From Subtercola boreus (lineage in GTDB: Bacteria > Actinomycetota > Actinomycetes > Actinomycetales > Microbacteriaceae), in assembly GCF_003399645.1 (NCBI RefSeq), contig NZ_NBXD01000014.1, forward strand, positions 186,001 to 250,000: a DNA stretch of 64,000 nucleotides, written 5' to 3'. Position 1 is the stretch's first letter; every line of letters starts with the position of its first letter. Position numbers and translations under genes: made by a program. The notes under the pieces are model-generated. The model had not been told where the DNA came from. It searched no databases and saw only the letters and a program-made list of their open reading frames with translations. This document shows, piece by piece, positions 1 to 8,659 of this stretch.

Positions 1-1
1 C

Positions 2-1198
2 ATCCTGCTGGTGTTCGTTCTCTGCCTCGGGGTCGCGACGGCGCTGAACCGCAGCTGGCCCACCCAGCTCGTGGCGTGGGACTACCCCGCGCAGGTCTTC
101 GTCGCCGCGGCCATGGCGATCGCCGCCGTGATGGCCGCGCGGGCCACCCACCGGCTCGCTGCCGTGCTGCTCGTCGGCGCGACCGGTTTCGGCATGGTGG
201 TGCTCTTCGCGTTCCACGGCGCGCCCGACCTCGCACTGACGCAGGCACTGGTCGAGACAGTGACGATCGTGGTGTTCGTGCTGGTGCTTCGCCGGCTGCC
301 CCGCAAGATCGCACAACACAACAGGCCGGTGCGGCGCCGGCGGCGCGGGATGATCGGGGCAGCGGTCGGCGTCACGATGGGCCTTGTCGGATTCACCGCC
401 CTCGGTGCCCGCCAGGCCGGCGGTCTCGGCCCGGAGCTCGCGCGGCTCGCCGTCGAGGAGGGTCACGGCAGCAACGTGGTCAACGTGATGCTCGTCGACA
501 TCCGCGCCTGGGACACGATGAACGAGCTCTCGGTGCTCGTCGTCGTGGCGACCGGGGTCGCGAGCCTGCTCTTCGTGACAGGCCGCAACGTGACCGTGCC
601 GCGTCTGGGCGACTCCCGCAAGCGGCGGCAGGGCAGCGAACGCGGCCGGCTGGTCGGCGATCCGCACACCCAGCACGATGCTCCGGATGATCGCCAGCAC
701 ACCTGGTTGCTCGGCGGTCGAACGCTTGTGCCCGAGAACCGTTCGCTCATGCTCGAGGTGCTCGTGCGGCTGCTGTTCCACCCCGCCATCCTGGTCTCGA
801 TCTACCTCCTCTTCGCCGGGCACACCCTGCCGGGCGGCGGCTTCGCGGGTGGACTGCTGGCCGGGTTGGCCCTGATTGCGCGTTACCTCGCGGGTGGCCG
901 GTTCGAGCTCGGCGAGACGTTGCCGGTCGGCCCGGGCATCCTGCTCGGCGGCGGGCTGCTCCTCGCGACGGGTACGGCGCTCGGTTCCCTGTTCCTCGGT
1001 GGAGAGATTCTCACATCGGCATATTTCGAAGGCGACCTTCCCCTGCTCGGACACCTGTCATTCGGAACCTCCACGATCTTCGACATCGGTGTCTATCTCG
1101 TCGTGATCGGTGTCGTGCTCGACGTTCTGCGCAGCCTCGGTGGCGAGGTCGACCGCCAACAGGCCGAAGCCGACGAGAAGGCGGAGGCCACCGCATGA
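2..1198 (+). CDS. mrpA: Na+/H+ antiporter MrpA C-terminus fused to MrpB (5' partial)
   Basis: The frame is open to the left edge, so this is the 3' part of a larger gene. The first about 110 residues are hydrophobic and carry the GFGMVVLFAFHGAPDLALTQ-type segment of the MrpA C-terminal domain. From about residue 240 an MnhB/MrpB domain follows, with FHPAILVSIYLLFAGHTLPG and a glycine-rich membrane segment. A charged loop (about residues 195-235) joins the two. MrpA and MrpB are often fused in actinobacteria. MrpA/MrpB belong to a multi-subunit membrane complex that exchanges Na+ for H+ and supports pH and salt tolerance. The stop overlaps the mrpC start as ATGA, so the operon is translationally coupled. 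The true start lies outside the window. Confidence 0.9.
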   Translation: MLLVFVLCLGVATALNRSWPTQLVAWDYPAQVFVAAAMAIAAVMAARATHRLAAVLLVGATGFGMVVLFAFHGAPDLALTQALVETVTIVVFVLVLRRLPRKIAQHNRPVRRRRRGMIGAAVGVTMGLVGFTALGARQAGGLGPELARLAVEEGHGSNVVNVMLVDIRAWDTMNELSVLVVVATGVASLLFVTGRNVTVPRLGDSRKRRQGSERGRLVGDPHTQHDAPDDRQHTWLLGGRTLVPENRSLMLEVLVRLLFHPAILVSIYLLFAGHTLPGGGFAGGLLAGLALIARYLAGGRFELGETLPVGPGILLGGGLLLATGTALGSLFLGGEILTSAYFEGDLPLLGHLSFGTSTIFDIGVYLVVIGVVLDVLRSLGGEVDRQQAEADEKAEATA

Positions 1199-1659
1199 GC
1201 GCCTCCCTGACCCTCGTCATCCTGATGGCGATCATGTACGGCACGGGCGTCTACGTCATGCTCGAGAAGAGCCTCACCCGCATCCTGATCGGCTTCCTGC
1301 TCGTCGGCAACGCGACGAACCTGCTCATTTTCCTGATGTCGGGCCGGGCCGGGGATGCTCCGATCATCGCCGGGGGAGCGACCGGTGAGACGACCGTCGA
1401 CCCGGTACCCCAGGTGCTCATGCTCACCGCGATCGTGATCAACTTCGGTGTGACGGCGTTCATTCTGGCGCTCATCTACCGGTCGTGGTGGCTGGCGAAC
1501 CTCGGCGACGAGGGTGACGATGTGACCGTCGACGACGAGGACGCGATCGAGGCGGAGGAGGCCGGGGTCTACCACGCCTCGCTCGACGAAGACGATGAGG
1601 CCGTTCGGGCCCAGCTCGAAGAGGCGGCCGACCAGACCGACGATGGGGTGCACCCATGA
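1195..1659 (+). CDS. mrpC: Na+/H+ antiporter subunit MrpC
   Basis: A 154-residue membrane protein of the MnhC/NuoK family. Three hydrophobic segments occupy about residues 1-25, 30-50 and 75-100; the motif around GVYVMLEKSLTRILIGFLLV and the following GNATNLLIF is typical of MrpC/NuoK. MrpC is a core subunit of the Mrp cation/proton antiporter and resembles the K subunit of complex I. The last about 50 residues form an acidic cytoplasmic tail (rich in Asp and Glu), longer than the minimal family length. The gene starts in the mrpA stop (ATGA) and its own stop overlaps mrpD (ATGA), placing it in the middle of the operon. Confidence 0.93.
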   Translation: MSASLTLVILMAIMYGTGVYVMLEKSLTRILIGFLLVGNATNLLIFLMSGRAGDAPIIAGGATGETTVDPVPQVLMLTAIVINFGVTAFILALIYRSWWLANLGDEGDDVTVDDEDAIEAEEAGVYHASLDEDDEAVRAQLEEAADQTDDGVHP

Positions 1660-3218
1660 ACGTCCTCGTTCCCCTGCTCGTGGTGCTGCCCCTGGTGGGC
1701 GCCGCGATCACCCTCATCCTCGGCCGGAACCCCCGCCTGCAGGTGACCATCAGCATCAGCACGCTCAGTGTCGTGACCGGCATCGCGGGCATCCTGCTCT
1801 TCGTCGTCGACACCACGGGCGAGACGGCCGTCGTGAAGGTCGGCGGCTGGGAGCCGCCTTTCGGAATCGTTCTCGTCGTCGACCGGCTCTCGGCGATGAT
1901 GGTGGTCGTCTCGGCCCTGATCTTGCTCGGCGTGCTGGTCTTCGCCATCGGGCAGGGCATCGCCGACGGCGACCGCGACACCCCGGTGTCGATCTTCCAC
2001 CCCACGTACCTCATCCTCTCGGCGGGGCTGTTCGACGCCTTCATCGCGGGTGACCTCTTCAACATGTACGTCGGCTTCGAGATGCTGCTGGCGGCGAGCT
2101 ATGTGCTGCTCACGCTCGGCGGGACGGGTGCGCGCATCCGCGCGGGTACGACGTACATCGTGGTGAGCCTGGTCTCGTCGCTGTTCTTCCTCGCCGCGAT
2201 CGCGCTGATCTACGGCGCGACGGGAACGGTGACGATGGCGTTGCTCTCGACGCGCATCCAGGCCCTGCCGCTCGATGTGCAGATCATCCTGTGCGCGGCC
2301 CTGCTGATCGGGTTCGGGGTGAAGGCAGCCGTGTTCCCGCTGTCGTTCTGGCTGCCCGATTCGTACCCGACGGCACCAGCGCCCGTCACGGCAGTGTTCG
2401 CCGGGCTGCTCACGAAGGTGGGTGTGTACGCGATCATCCGTACCGACAAACTGCTGTTCTTCGCGGTGCCCCTGGCCATTCCGCTGATGGTGGTGGCCTT
2501 CTTCACGCTGGTGATCGGCATCTTCGGGGCCCTCACCCAGGCCGATGTGAAGAGGCTGCTGTCGTTCACCCTGGTGAGCCACATCGGGTACATGATCTTC
2601 GGCATCGCCATCGGCACGCAGCTCGGCACCGGGGCGACGATCTACTACATCGTGCACCACATCATGGTGCAGACCGCCCTCTTCGTCTCGGTGGGGCTCA
2701 TCGAGCGGGTCGGGCGGTCGACCTCGATCACCCATCTCGGCGGGCTGCTGAAGAAGGCGCCGTTCGTGGCCATCCTGTTCTTCATCGGTGCGCTGAACCT
2801 CGGCGGCATCCCGCCCTTCTCCGGATTTCTCGGCAAGGTGGCTCTGTTCGAAGCCGGCGCCGAGAGCCCGAACCCGCTTGTCTACGTGCTCATCGGCGCC
2901 GGAGCGCTCACCTCGCTGCTGACGCTCTACGCGCTCATGCGGGTGTGGAACAAGGCCTTCTGGCGCCCCGCAGCCGATGTGAAGGGGTATGAATCGCCCC
3001 TGCTGGCTTCTGTTCGGGAGAGCCCGGATGAGACGGGTGGCGTTGTGACCGCGACCCTGCCCAAACTGATGGTCGCCGCCACGACCGGCCTGATCGCCCT
3101 GACGGTGTGCCTCACCGTTTTCGCCGGGCCGCTGTTCGAACTCTCGGAGCGTGCGGCCGTGGGTGTGGCGACGCCGGCCGAGTACATCGACGCCGTGTTT
3201 CCGGGGGGTGCACCGTGA
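1656..3218 (+). CDS. mrpD: Na+/H+ antiporter subunit MrpD
   Basis: A 520-residue polytopic protein of the NuoL/M/N proton-antiporter family, with about 14 membrane segments. The conserved segment FNMYVGFEMLLAASYVLL carries the membrane-buried glutamate, and ADVKRLLSFTLVSHIGYMI carries the lysine/histidine positions of the proton path. Near the C-terminus LGGIPPFSGFLGK is the family hallmark. MrpD forms one of the two large ion-translocating channels of the Mrp antiporter. The start overlaps mrpC (ATGA) and the stop overlaps the GTG of mrpE (GTGA). Length matches the family. Confidence 0.94.
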   Translation: MNVLVPLLVVLPLVGAAITLILGRNPRLQVTISISTLSVVTGIAGILLFVVDTTGETAVVKVGGWEPPFGIVLVVDRLSAMMVVVSALILLGVLVFAIGQGIADGDRDTPVSIFHPTYLILSAGLFDAFIAGDLFNMYVGFEMLLAASYVLLTLGGTGARIRAGTTYIVVSLVSSLFFLAAIALIYGATGTVTMALLSTRIQALPLDVQIILCAALLIGFGVKAAVFPLSFWLPDSYPTAPAPVTAVFAGLLTKVGVYAIIRTDKLLFFAVPLAIPLMVVAFFTLVIGIFGALTQADVKRLLSFTLVSHIGYMIFGIAIGTQLGTGATIYYIVHHIMVQTALFVSVGLIERVGRSTSITHLGGLLKKAPFVAILFFIGALNLGGIPPFSGFLGKVALFEAGAESPNPLVYVLIGAGALTSLLTLYALMRVWNKAFWRPAADVKGYESPLLASVRESPDETGGVVTATLPKLMVAATTGLIALTVCLTVFAGPLFELSERAAVGVATPAEYIDAVFPGGAP

Positions 3219-3823
3219 GTGGCAGTGGTTCCGGCCCAGCCGGTTCGAACGGTTCCCGGTCCCGCCTGCGCCGGGCCCGCCTCGCAAGCGGACTGATCCC
3301 GTTCCTCGGGCTGGTGCTGCTCTGGATGCTGCTCTGGGGCCAGTTCACCTGGCTGGCATTCGCCACCGGGCTGGTGCTCGCGTTCATCGTCTCCGTCGTG
3401 TTCTATCTGCCCGCGGTGCGGTTGAGCGGCCGATTCAATGGGGGTCGGGCCCTGCTCTTCCTCGGCCGGCTGATCGCCGATGTCGTCGTGGCGTCGGTAC
3501 AGATCGCCTGGTCGGCCCTCAACCCGGGCTACCGGCCGAGCAACGCGATCCTCACCGTGCAGCTCGCCACCCGCTCCGACCTCCTCATGACGTTCACCGC
3601 GGTGGCGGTCGGACTGGTGCCGGGCTCGATCGTGCTCGACATCGATCGCGACGCGGGCATCCTTCACCTGCACGCTCTGAACGTCGCATCGGCGGCCGAC
3701 GTACCCGCCCTGAAGCGTTCGGTGTCGGCGGCCGAGCGGCGACTCATTCTCGCGATGGGGTCGGCCGACGACCTCGCACGCCTGGCGAAGTCTGCGAGCA
3801 TGTCTGAGGGGAGGGCCGGATGA
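3215..3823 (+). CDS. mrpE: Na+/H+ antiporter subunit MrpE
   Basis: A 202-residue protein of the MnhE family. The GTG at 3215 is chosen because it overlaps the mrpD stop as GTGA; an in-frame extension upstream would lie inside mrpD. Two to three membrane segments lie at about residues 25-65 and 80-100, followed by the family sequence NPGYRPSNAILTVQL and a soluble C-terminal domain containing GLVPGSIVLDID. MrpE is required for assembly or full activity of the Mrp complex. The first 25 residues are Ser/Gly/Arg-rich and probably unstructured. The stop overlaps mrpF (ATGA). Confidence 0.92.
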   Translation: MSGSGSGPAGSNGSRSRLRRARLASGLIPFLGLVLLWMLLWGQFTWLAFATGLVLAFIVSVVFYLPAVRLSGRFNGGRALLFLGRLIADVVVASVQIAWSALNPGYRPSNAILTVQLATRSDLLMTFTAVAVGLVPGSIVLDIDRDAGILHLHALNVASAADVPALKRSVSAAERRLILAMGSADDLARLAKSASMSEGRAG

Positions 3824-4083
3824 TCGTCGTCATCGTCACCGCCGCCGTACTATTCGGCGCGGGGGCCATCGCTGCGCTGTGGCGGATCATCCGTGGTCCG
3901 TCGGCGCTGGACCGCATCATCGCCTCAGACGTTCTGATCGCGACCGCGATGTGTGCGCTCGGGGCCGAGATGGCGATCAACCGCCACACCGACACCCTGC
4001 CGGTGCTGCTCGGGCTCGCCCTCTTCACCGTGGTCGGATCGGTGAGCGTGGCCCGCTTCATCTCCACGAGGGACGACACATGA
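3820..4083 (+). CDS. mrpF: Na+/H+ antiporter subunit MrpF
   Basis: An 87-residue membrane protein with three hydrophobic helices, typical of MnhF/MrpF. The motif RIIRGPSALDRIIASDVL in the first loop is the family signature, and ALFTVVGSVSVARFI forms the last helix. MrpF is a small subunit of the Mrp cation/proton antiporter. Start and stop both overlap neighbours as ATGA, consistent with coupled translation in the mrp operon. Confidence 0.93.
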   Translation: MIVVIVTAAVLFGAGAIAALWRIIRGPSALDRIIASDVLIATAMCALGAEMAINRHTDTLPVLLGLALFTVVGSVSVARFISTRDDT

Positions 4084-4439
4084 CCGGCGACGGCGTTCGC
4101 GACGTGATCACGGCGGTACTCGTGCTGCTCAGCGCATTCCTCTGTTTCGCGGCCGGGGTGGGGCTCATCCGGTTCACCGACGTGCTGTCGCGTCTGCACG
4201 CCGCGACCAAGCCCCAGATCCTCGGCCTGATGGCCATTGTGGCCGATGTGGCCGTGTCGAACCCTTCCGTCTCGACGATCACGCTGGCGTTCGCGATCGT
4301 CTTCTTCCAGAGTCTGACGGCGCCGATGGCCGCGCACATGGTGGGCCGGGCCGCCTACCGCACCGGGCACTTCCGCAGCGACATCCTGGTCGCCGACGAC
4401 CTGGGCCCCTTCATTCCTCCACACGGAGGGAAATCCTGA
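4080..4439 (+). CDS. mrpG: Na+/H+ antiporter subunit MrpG
   Basis: A 119-residue membrane protein of the MnhG/YufB family. The ATG at 4080 overlaps the mrpF stop; a longer frame upstream would run through mrpF. Three helices are visible, with FTDVLSRLHAATKPQILGL as the conserved MrpG segment. This is the last gene of the mrp operon: the next gene begins 103 nt further on with its own leader. No strong terminator hairpin was seen after the stop. Confidence 0.93.
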   Translation: MTGDGVRDVITAVLVLLSAFLCFAAGVGLIRFTDVLSRLHAATKPQILGLMAIVADVAVSNPSVSTITLAFAIVFFQSLTAPMAAHMVGRAAYRTGHFRSDILVADDLGPFIPPHGGKS

Positions 4440-4542
4440 GTTCTGCACAAGCCCCCGGATTTAATTCTGCGGAAACATCGGTGGGAGTAGCGTTACCGGA
4501 TCGAGCGCCCGACCGGGCGAATCGAAACGATCGGGGGCACAG

Positions 4543-6114
4543 GTGTCGAAGATTGAGCAGAGCGGGTCGGGCCAGGAGTCGCCCGATTCGGCCAAGCTGA
4601 CGAAAGAGCGGGCAGACGGGCCCGGGCAGGACTTCTCGAACGAGCAGGCGGGCTACCACAAGGGCCTGAAGAACCGGCAGCTGCAGATGATCGCCATCGG
4701 CGGCGCCATCGGTACGGGCCTCTTCCTCGGAGCGGGTGGCCGGCTCAACCAGGCGGGTCCGCTGCTGATCTTCGACTACGCCATCTGCGGGTTCTTCGCC
4801 TTCCTCATTCTCCGGGCGCTCGGTGAGCTCGTGCTGCACCGTCCGTCGTCGGGCTCGTTCGTCTCCTACGCGCGCGAGTTCTACGGCGAGAAGGCTGCCT
4901 ACGTCGCGGGGTGGATGTACTTCCTGAACTGGGCGATGACCGCCATCGTCGACTCCACGGCCGTGGCCGTCTACGTGCAGTTCTGGTCGGCGTTCACCGC
5001 GGTTCCGCAGTGGCTGCTCGCCCTGATCGCCCTGGCGATCGTGCTCACCCTCAACATGATCTCGGTGAAGGTCTTCGGCGAGATGGAGTTCTGGTTCGCG
5101 CTCGTGAAGGTGGTGGCGCTGGTCGCCTTCCTCGTGATCGGTGCGATCTTCCTCGCGTTCAGCTTTCCGACCGACCAGGGCGCGACCGGCGTCGAGATGA
5201 TCGCGAACAACGGCGGGTTGCTACCGAACGGCATCTCCACCATCGTGGTCGCTGTCGTGATCATCCAGGGCGTCGTGTTCGCCTACGCAGGGGTCGAGCT
5301 CGTCGGCACGGCCGCGGGCGAGACGCCCAACCCCGAGAAGATCATGCCCCGGGCGATCAACAGCGTGGTGCTCCGTATCGCGGTGTTCTACTGCGGGTCG
5401 GTGCTGCTGCTCGCGCTGCTGCTGCCGTCGAGCACGTACGCGGCCGACGAGAGCCCGTTCGTCACGTTCTTCTCGCACATCGGCAACCCGACTGTGGCCG
5501 CGATCGCGAGCTCAGCGATGAACTTCGTGGTGCTGACGGCTGCCCTCTCGAGCCTGAACGCCGGGTTGTACTCGACCGGTCGCATCCTGCACTCGATGTC
5601 GATCAGTGGTGCGGCGCCGAAGTTCACCGGTGTGATGAACAAGCGCGGGGTGCCCTACGGCGGCATTCTGCTCACCTCCGCGGTGGCGCTTCTGGGTGTG
5701 GCGCTGAACTTCTTCGTTCCGAAGGAGGCATTCGAGATCGTGCTGAACGTGTCGGCGCTCGGTATCATCTCGAGCTGGGGAACGATCATCCTCTGCCAGA
5801 TGAAGCTGCAGAAGATGGCCGCACAGGGGTTGTTGACGCGCCCGGCCTTCCGGCTGTTCGGGGCACCCTTCACCTCGTATCTCACGCTCGGGTTCCTGGT
5901 GGTGGTGCTGGTGCTGATGGCGTTCGACTACCCGGCCGGAACGTACACGATCGCGTCGCTGGTGATCATCGTTCCGCTGCTCATCCTCGGCTGGTACCTG
6001 ATGCGGGGGCGCATTCTCGAGATCGCCCGCGCCAGAGACGGGTACACCGGGGCGTTCCCGACGATCGCCAACCGGCCCCAGGGCGGAGGCGAAACGCCTC
6101 AGACGAAGGAGTAG
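4543..6114 (+). CDS. Amino acid permease, AnsP/AAT-like (APC superfamily)
   Basis: A 523-residue transporter with about 12 membrane helices. [20 protein letters not shown] followed by FLGAGG is the TM1 signature of the amino acid transporter (AAT) branch of the APC superfamily; [17 protein letters not shown] is the conserved TM6-loop segment. Overall it most resembles L-asparagine permeases (AnsP), but substrate cannot be read from sequence. It should import an amino acid with protons. The N-terminal about 40 residues are polar. The GTG start at 4543 follows a GGGGGC stretch; a TAGCGT hexamer near 4490 may be the -10. It is separated from mrpG by 103 nt and from the glycosyltransferase by 44 nt. 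Confidence 0.85.
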   Translation: MSKIEQSGSGQESPDSAKLTKERADGPGQDFSNEQAGYHKGLKNRQLQMIAIGGAIGTGLFLGAGGRLNQAGPLLIFDYAICGFFAFLILRALGELVLHRPSSGSFVSYAREFYGEKAAYVAGWMYFLNWAMTAIVDSTAVAVYVQFWSAFTAVPQWLLALIALAIVLTLNMISVKVFGEMEFWFALVKVVALVAFLVIGAIFLAFSFPTDQGATGVEMIANNGGLLPNGISTIVVAVVIIQGVVFAYAGVELVGTAAGETPNPEKIMPRAINSVVLRIAVFYCGSVLLLALLLPSSTYAADESPFVTFFSHIGNPTVAAIASSAMNFVVLTAALSSLNAGLYSTGRILHSMSISGAAPKFTGVMNKRGVPYGGILLTSAVALLGVALNFFVPKEAFEIVLNVSALGIISSWGTIILCQMKLQKMAAQGLLTRPAFRLFGAPFTSYLTLGFLVVVLVLMAFDYPAGTYTIASLVIIVPLLILGWYLMRGRILEIARARDGYTGAFPTIANRPQGGGETPQTKE

Positions 6115-6158
6115 GGGCAGAGCGCACATCGAAAGTCGCCGGGCGCAAGGGGTTGTCG

Positions 6159-7025
6159 GTGAGGCCGCCCGTACCGGAGTCTGGGTTGTATGCACCCCCA
6201 CCCGCACTCCGGTCGTTGACCGTCGCGCCGAGACCGTCGGGCCTGTTGTCACCCGGTGTCTCCGTCGTCATTCCGGTCAAGGATGACGCACCGGCCCTCG
6301 ACCGGTGCCTCGAGGCGCTCAGCCGACAGACACAGCCGGCGGCCGAGGTCATCATCGTCGACAACGGCAGCAGCGACGACTTACGTGAGGTGACCGAGCG
6401 GTGGGGGGCCCAAGTGCTCCACGAACCCGAGCCGGGAATTCCGGCGGCCAGCACCACCGGCTATGACGCGGCCCGCTACAGCGTGATCGCCCGGCTCGAC
6501 GCCGACTCGGTGCCGCCGCCGGACTGGATCGCCAGCGGACTGCGCGCCCTCGAGGGCGCTCCGCTCGCGGCTGCCGTCACGGGCCCGGGTGACTTCTACG
6601 ACGGTCCGAAGTACGGTTCGCGGATGCTCGCGGCCCTGTACCTCGGAGCGTACTTCTCGAGCATCCGGCTCGCCGTGGGTGAGACACCGCTGTTCGGTTC
6701 GAGCTTCTTCCTGCGCGCCGAGGCGTGGCGGGCGGTCAGATCGTCGGTGCACCGCTGGGGCACGACCCTACACGATGACCTCGACCTGACGATCCACCTG
6801 ACGCCGGAGCACGCGATCGTCTACGATCCGTCGGTGCGGGTGGGCATCTCGTTCCGGCCGTTCGCCAAGTGGAAGACGTTCGGCCTGCGCCTGCACCGCG
6901 GGTTCGTGACGCTGGCGGTTCACTGGCCGGGCGACTCGGCGCTGCTGCGGATGCGGCGCCGCATCCTCGACCGCCTCCCCGGCGAGAACACCGATGACGA
7001 CAGGCTGCCCAGCCCGATGGCCTGA
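6159..7025 (+). CDS. Family 2 glycosyltransferase
   Basis: A GT-A fold family 2 glycosyltransferase of 288 residues. VSVVIPVKDDAPALDRCLEA opens the nucleotide-sugar binding domain, VIIVDNGSSDD is the central strand, and ARLDADSVPPPDW carries the DxD-type metal-binding motif. It would transfer a sugar from a nucleotide donor to an unknown acceptor, perhaps for cell envelope or exopolysaccharide. The GTG at 6159 is chosen because AAGGGG at 6147-6152 lies 6 nt upstream; TTG at 6153 is an alternative. The C-terminal 60 residues are basic but without a clear membrane helix. Downstream lies the pabB promoter. Confidence 0.82.
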   Translation: MRPPVPESGLYAPPPALRSLTVAPRPSGLLSPGVSVVIPVKDDAPALDRCLEALSRQTQPAAEVIIVDNGSSDDLREVTERWGAQVLHEPEPGIPAASTTGYDAARYSVIARLDADSVPPPDWIASGLRALEGAPLAAAVTGPGDFYDGPKYGSRMLAALYLGAYFSSIRLAVGETPLFGSSFFLRAEAWRAVRSSVHRWGTTLHDDLDLTIHLTPEHAIVYDPSVRVGISFRPFAKWKTFGLRLHRGFVTLAVHWPGDSALLRMRRRILDRLPGENTDDDRLPSPMA

Positions 7026-7048
7026 GCCGCCCTCTCGGACGGGCCGGC

Positions 7049-7065
7049 AGGGCGGGCCCCGCCCT
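7049..7065. promoter_or_regulatory. Perfect 8-bp inverted repeat at the pabB promoter
   Basis: AGGGCGGG at 7049-7056 and CCCGCCCT at 7058-7065 form a perfect palindrome around one central base. It begins 23 nt after the glycosyltransferase stop and its last base is the first base of the putative pabB -10. It could be the glycosyltransferase terminator stem (no T tract follows) or an operator. Confidence 0.4.
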
Positions 7066-7070
7066 AAGAT
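7065..7070 (+). promoter_or_regulatory. Putative -10 for leaderless pabB
   Basis: TAAGAT fits the actinobacterial TANNNT -10. It ends 6 nt before the ATG at 7077, so transcription would start at or next to the start codon, and no Shine-Dalgarno sequence is available. Confidence 0.45.
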
Positions 7071-7076
7071 CGAGAG

Positions 7077-8600
7077 ATGACCGAACGAGTGGTGCGTTCT
7101 CCGCTCGACGGCAGCTATTCGGCGGCCGAGGTCTTCCGGGTGCTGCACGGCGACGACACCGACGTGTTCTGGCTCGACGGTGGCCAGACCAGCCTTGTCG
7201 GCAGGGGGGAGCCCTGGTACCCGGGCACCGCCTCCGATCAGAAGGGCGGCGTTCTCGAGTCGCTTCGTACTGCGCTGGCTGCGCCGGCGGACCGGGCGGC
7301 GGGGGCTGACCGGGCGGCGGGGGCGGACCGGGCGGCGGGGGCGGACCGGGCGGCCGGAGCGGACGTGGGTGCCCCGGCGGGAGTGCGGGCCCAAGCGATG
7401 CTCGGGTTGGTCGGCTGGCTCGGCTACGAGGTGCTGGGTGAGACCGTGGGTGCTGACGCGCTGTCGTTCTCGGCGCATCGGAGCTCGCCGCACCCGGACG
7501 CGGCGTTCCTCCGGGTGGATCGTGCCGTCGCCGTCGCTGCAGGGGGAAGCGCCGAGCTGCTCGCCGCGGGTGACGCCTGGGAGGGCGACCTCGAACAGTG
7601 GCGCCGCGTCACCGTCGAGCGCCTGGCCGCGGTCGCCACTCGCCCAGACTCCGACCCCGACTCGACGGCCGCCGCCGCCCCCATCCCGACCGCCGCCTCG
7701 GCCTGCACCCCCGCCCCCTCCCGTGTCACGGCACCGCATCGCCTGGCGCAGTGGCGGGAGACCGACGCCGAGTACCTCGCCAACATCGCTGCCTGCCAGG
7801 ATTCCATCCATGCCGGTGATGCTTACGTGCTCAACCTCACCACCACGGTCACCGTCGCCGCGGCACCCCGCACCACCGCTGGCGCGCAGCCCGCTCTCGA
7901 CCCCGTGGCGGTGTACCGCGCGCTGCGGCGCACGTCGCCGAGCGAGCACGGCGCTCTGCTGCGCATCGGTGGGGTCAGCCTGCTCAGCGCCTCTCCCGAA
8001 CTCTTTCTCGACATCAGCGCCGACGGCCACGTTCGCACGTCACCCGTCAAGGGAACGCGTGCCCGAGCCGATCATCCTGAAGCCGACGCCGCACGCGCGG
8101 CCGCGCTAGCAGCCGACGTCAAGGAACGCGCAGAGAACACGATGATCGTCGACCTCATGCGCAACGACCTCACTCGCATCTCGGTGCCGGGTAGCGTGCA
8201 CGTGACGAGCCTGCTGACGGTGGAGACCCATGCCCACGTGCACCAGCTCGTGAGTACTGTGGAGGGCCAGCTGCCTCCGGGGTCGGGAGTGGTCGACGTT
8301 CTGCGCTCCACCTTTCCGGCCGGCTCCATGACGGGCACGCCGAAACGACGCGCGGTGGAGATTCTCGACCGGCTGGAGGGTCGCGCCCGCGGCCTGTATT
8401 CCGGCGCCTTCGGTTTTCTGGGTGCCGATGGCAGCGCGGAGCTGGCGATGACCATCCGTTCGATCGTCATCGACGACCGGGGGGCGACGATCGGTGTGGG
8501 AGGAGGCATCACTGCGCTGTCGAACCCGGTCGACGAGCTCGCTGAGGTCAAACTGAAGGCGGCTGCGCTGCTCGAGGCCCTGGATGTCGCGGCGACCTGA
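7077..8600 (+). CDS. pabB: Chorismate-binding enzyme, aminodeoxychorismate synthase component I-like
   Basis: A 507-residue anthranilate synthase component I / PabB family protein. The chorismate-binding domain fills about residues 230-505, with SPVKGTRARAD, KERAENTMIVDLMRNDL and TFPAGSMTGTPKRRAVEI as the catalytic segments and GVGGGITALSNP at the end. The product would be 4-amino-4-deoxychorismate for folate, with a glutamine amidotransferase encoded elsewhere; PabB is favoured over TrpE because it stands alone and lacks trp neighbours. The N-terminal domain contains four ADRAAG hexapeptides (7287-7358) and an Ala/Pro/Thr-rich linker near residues 190-220 that are not part of the usual fold. 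The usual pabC partner is absent; a pseudogene follows. Confidence 0.82.
   Translation: MTERVVRSPLDGSYSAAEVFRVLHGDDTDVFWLDGGQTSLVGRGEPWYPGTASDQKGGVLESLRTALAAPADRAAGADRAAGADRAAGADRAAGADVGAPAGVRAQAMLGLVGWLGYEVLGETVGADALSFSAHRSSPHPDAAFLRVDRAVAVAAGGSAELLAAGDAWEGDLEQWRRVTVERLAAVATRPDSDPDSTAAAAPIPTAASACTPAPSRVTAPHRLAQWRETDAEYLANIAACQDSIHAGDAYVLNLTTTVTVAAAPRTTAGAQPALDPVAVYRALRRTSPSEHGALLRIGGVSLLSASPELFLDISADGHVRTSPVKGTRARADHPEADAARAAALAADVKERAENTMIVDLMRNDLTRISVPGSVHVTSLLTVETHAHVHQLVSTVEGQLPPGSGVVDVLRSTFPAGSMTGTPKRRAVEILDRLEGRARGLYSGAFGFLGADGSAELAMTIRSIVIDDRGATIGVGGGITALSNPVDELAEVKLKAAALLEALDVAAT
7287..7358 (+). repeat. 18-bp coding tandem repeat in pabB (ADRAAG x4)
   Basis: Four consecutive 18-bp units, GCGGACCGGGCGGCGGGG and near-identical copies, encode Ala-Asp-Arg-Ala-Ala-Gly four times in the N-terminal domain of PabB. 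Unit length keeps the reading frame, so copy number can change without breaking the gene. Confidence 0.9.
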
Positions 8601-8659
8601 TCGAGACAACCAGTGCGTCCTCTCGGCGCCCACGACCTGTCATCCGGTTGTCCAGACGC

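Noticed and set aside
730-1198. Separate mrpB gene
   Set aside because: The MrpB domain is continuous in frame with MrpA, with no stop or start signal between them.
1569-3287. Long minus-strand open frame opposite mrpC/mrpD
   Set aside because: Arg/His/Gly/Asp-rich with no domain; it is a GC-driven antisense shadow of genuine mrp genes.
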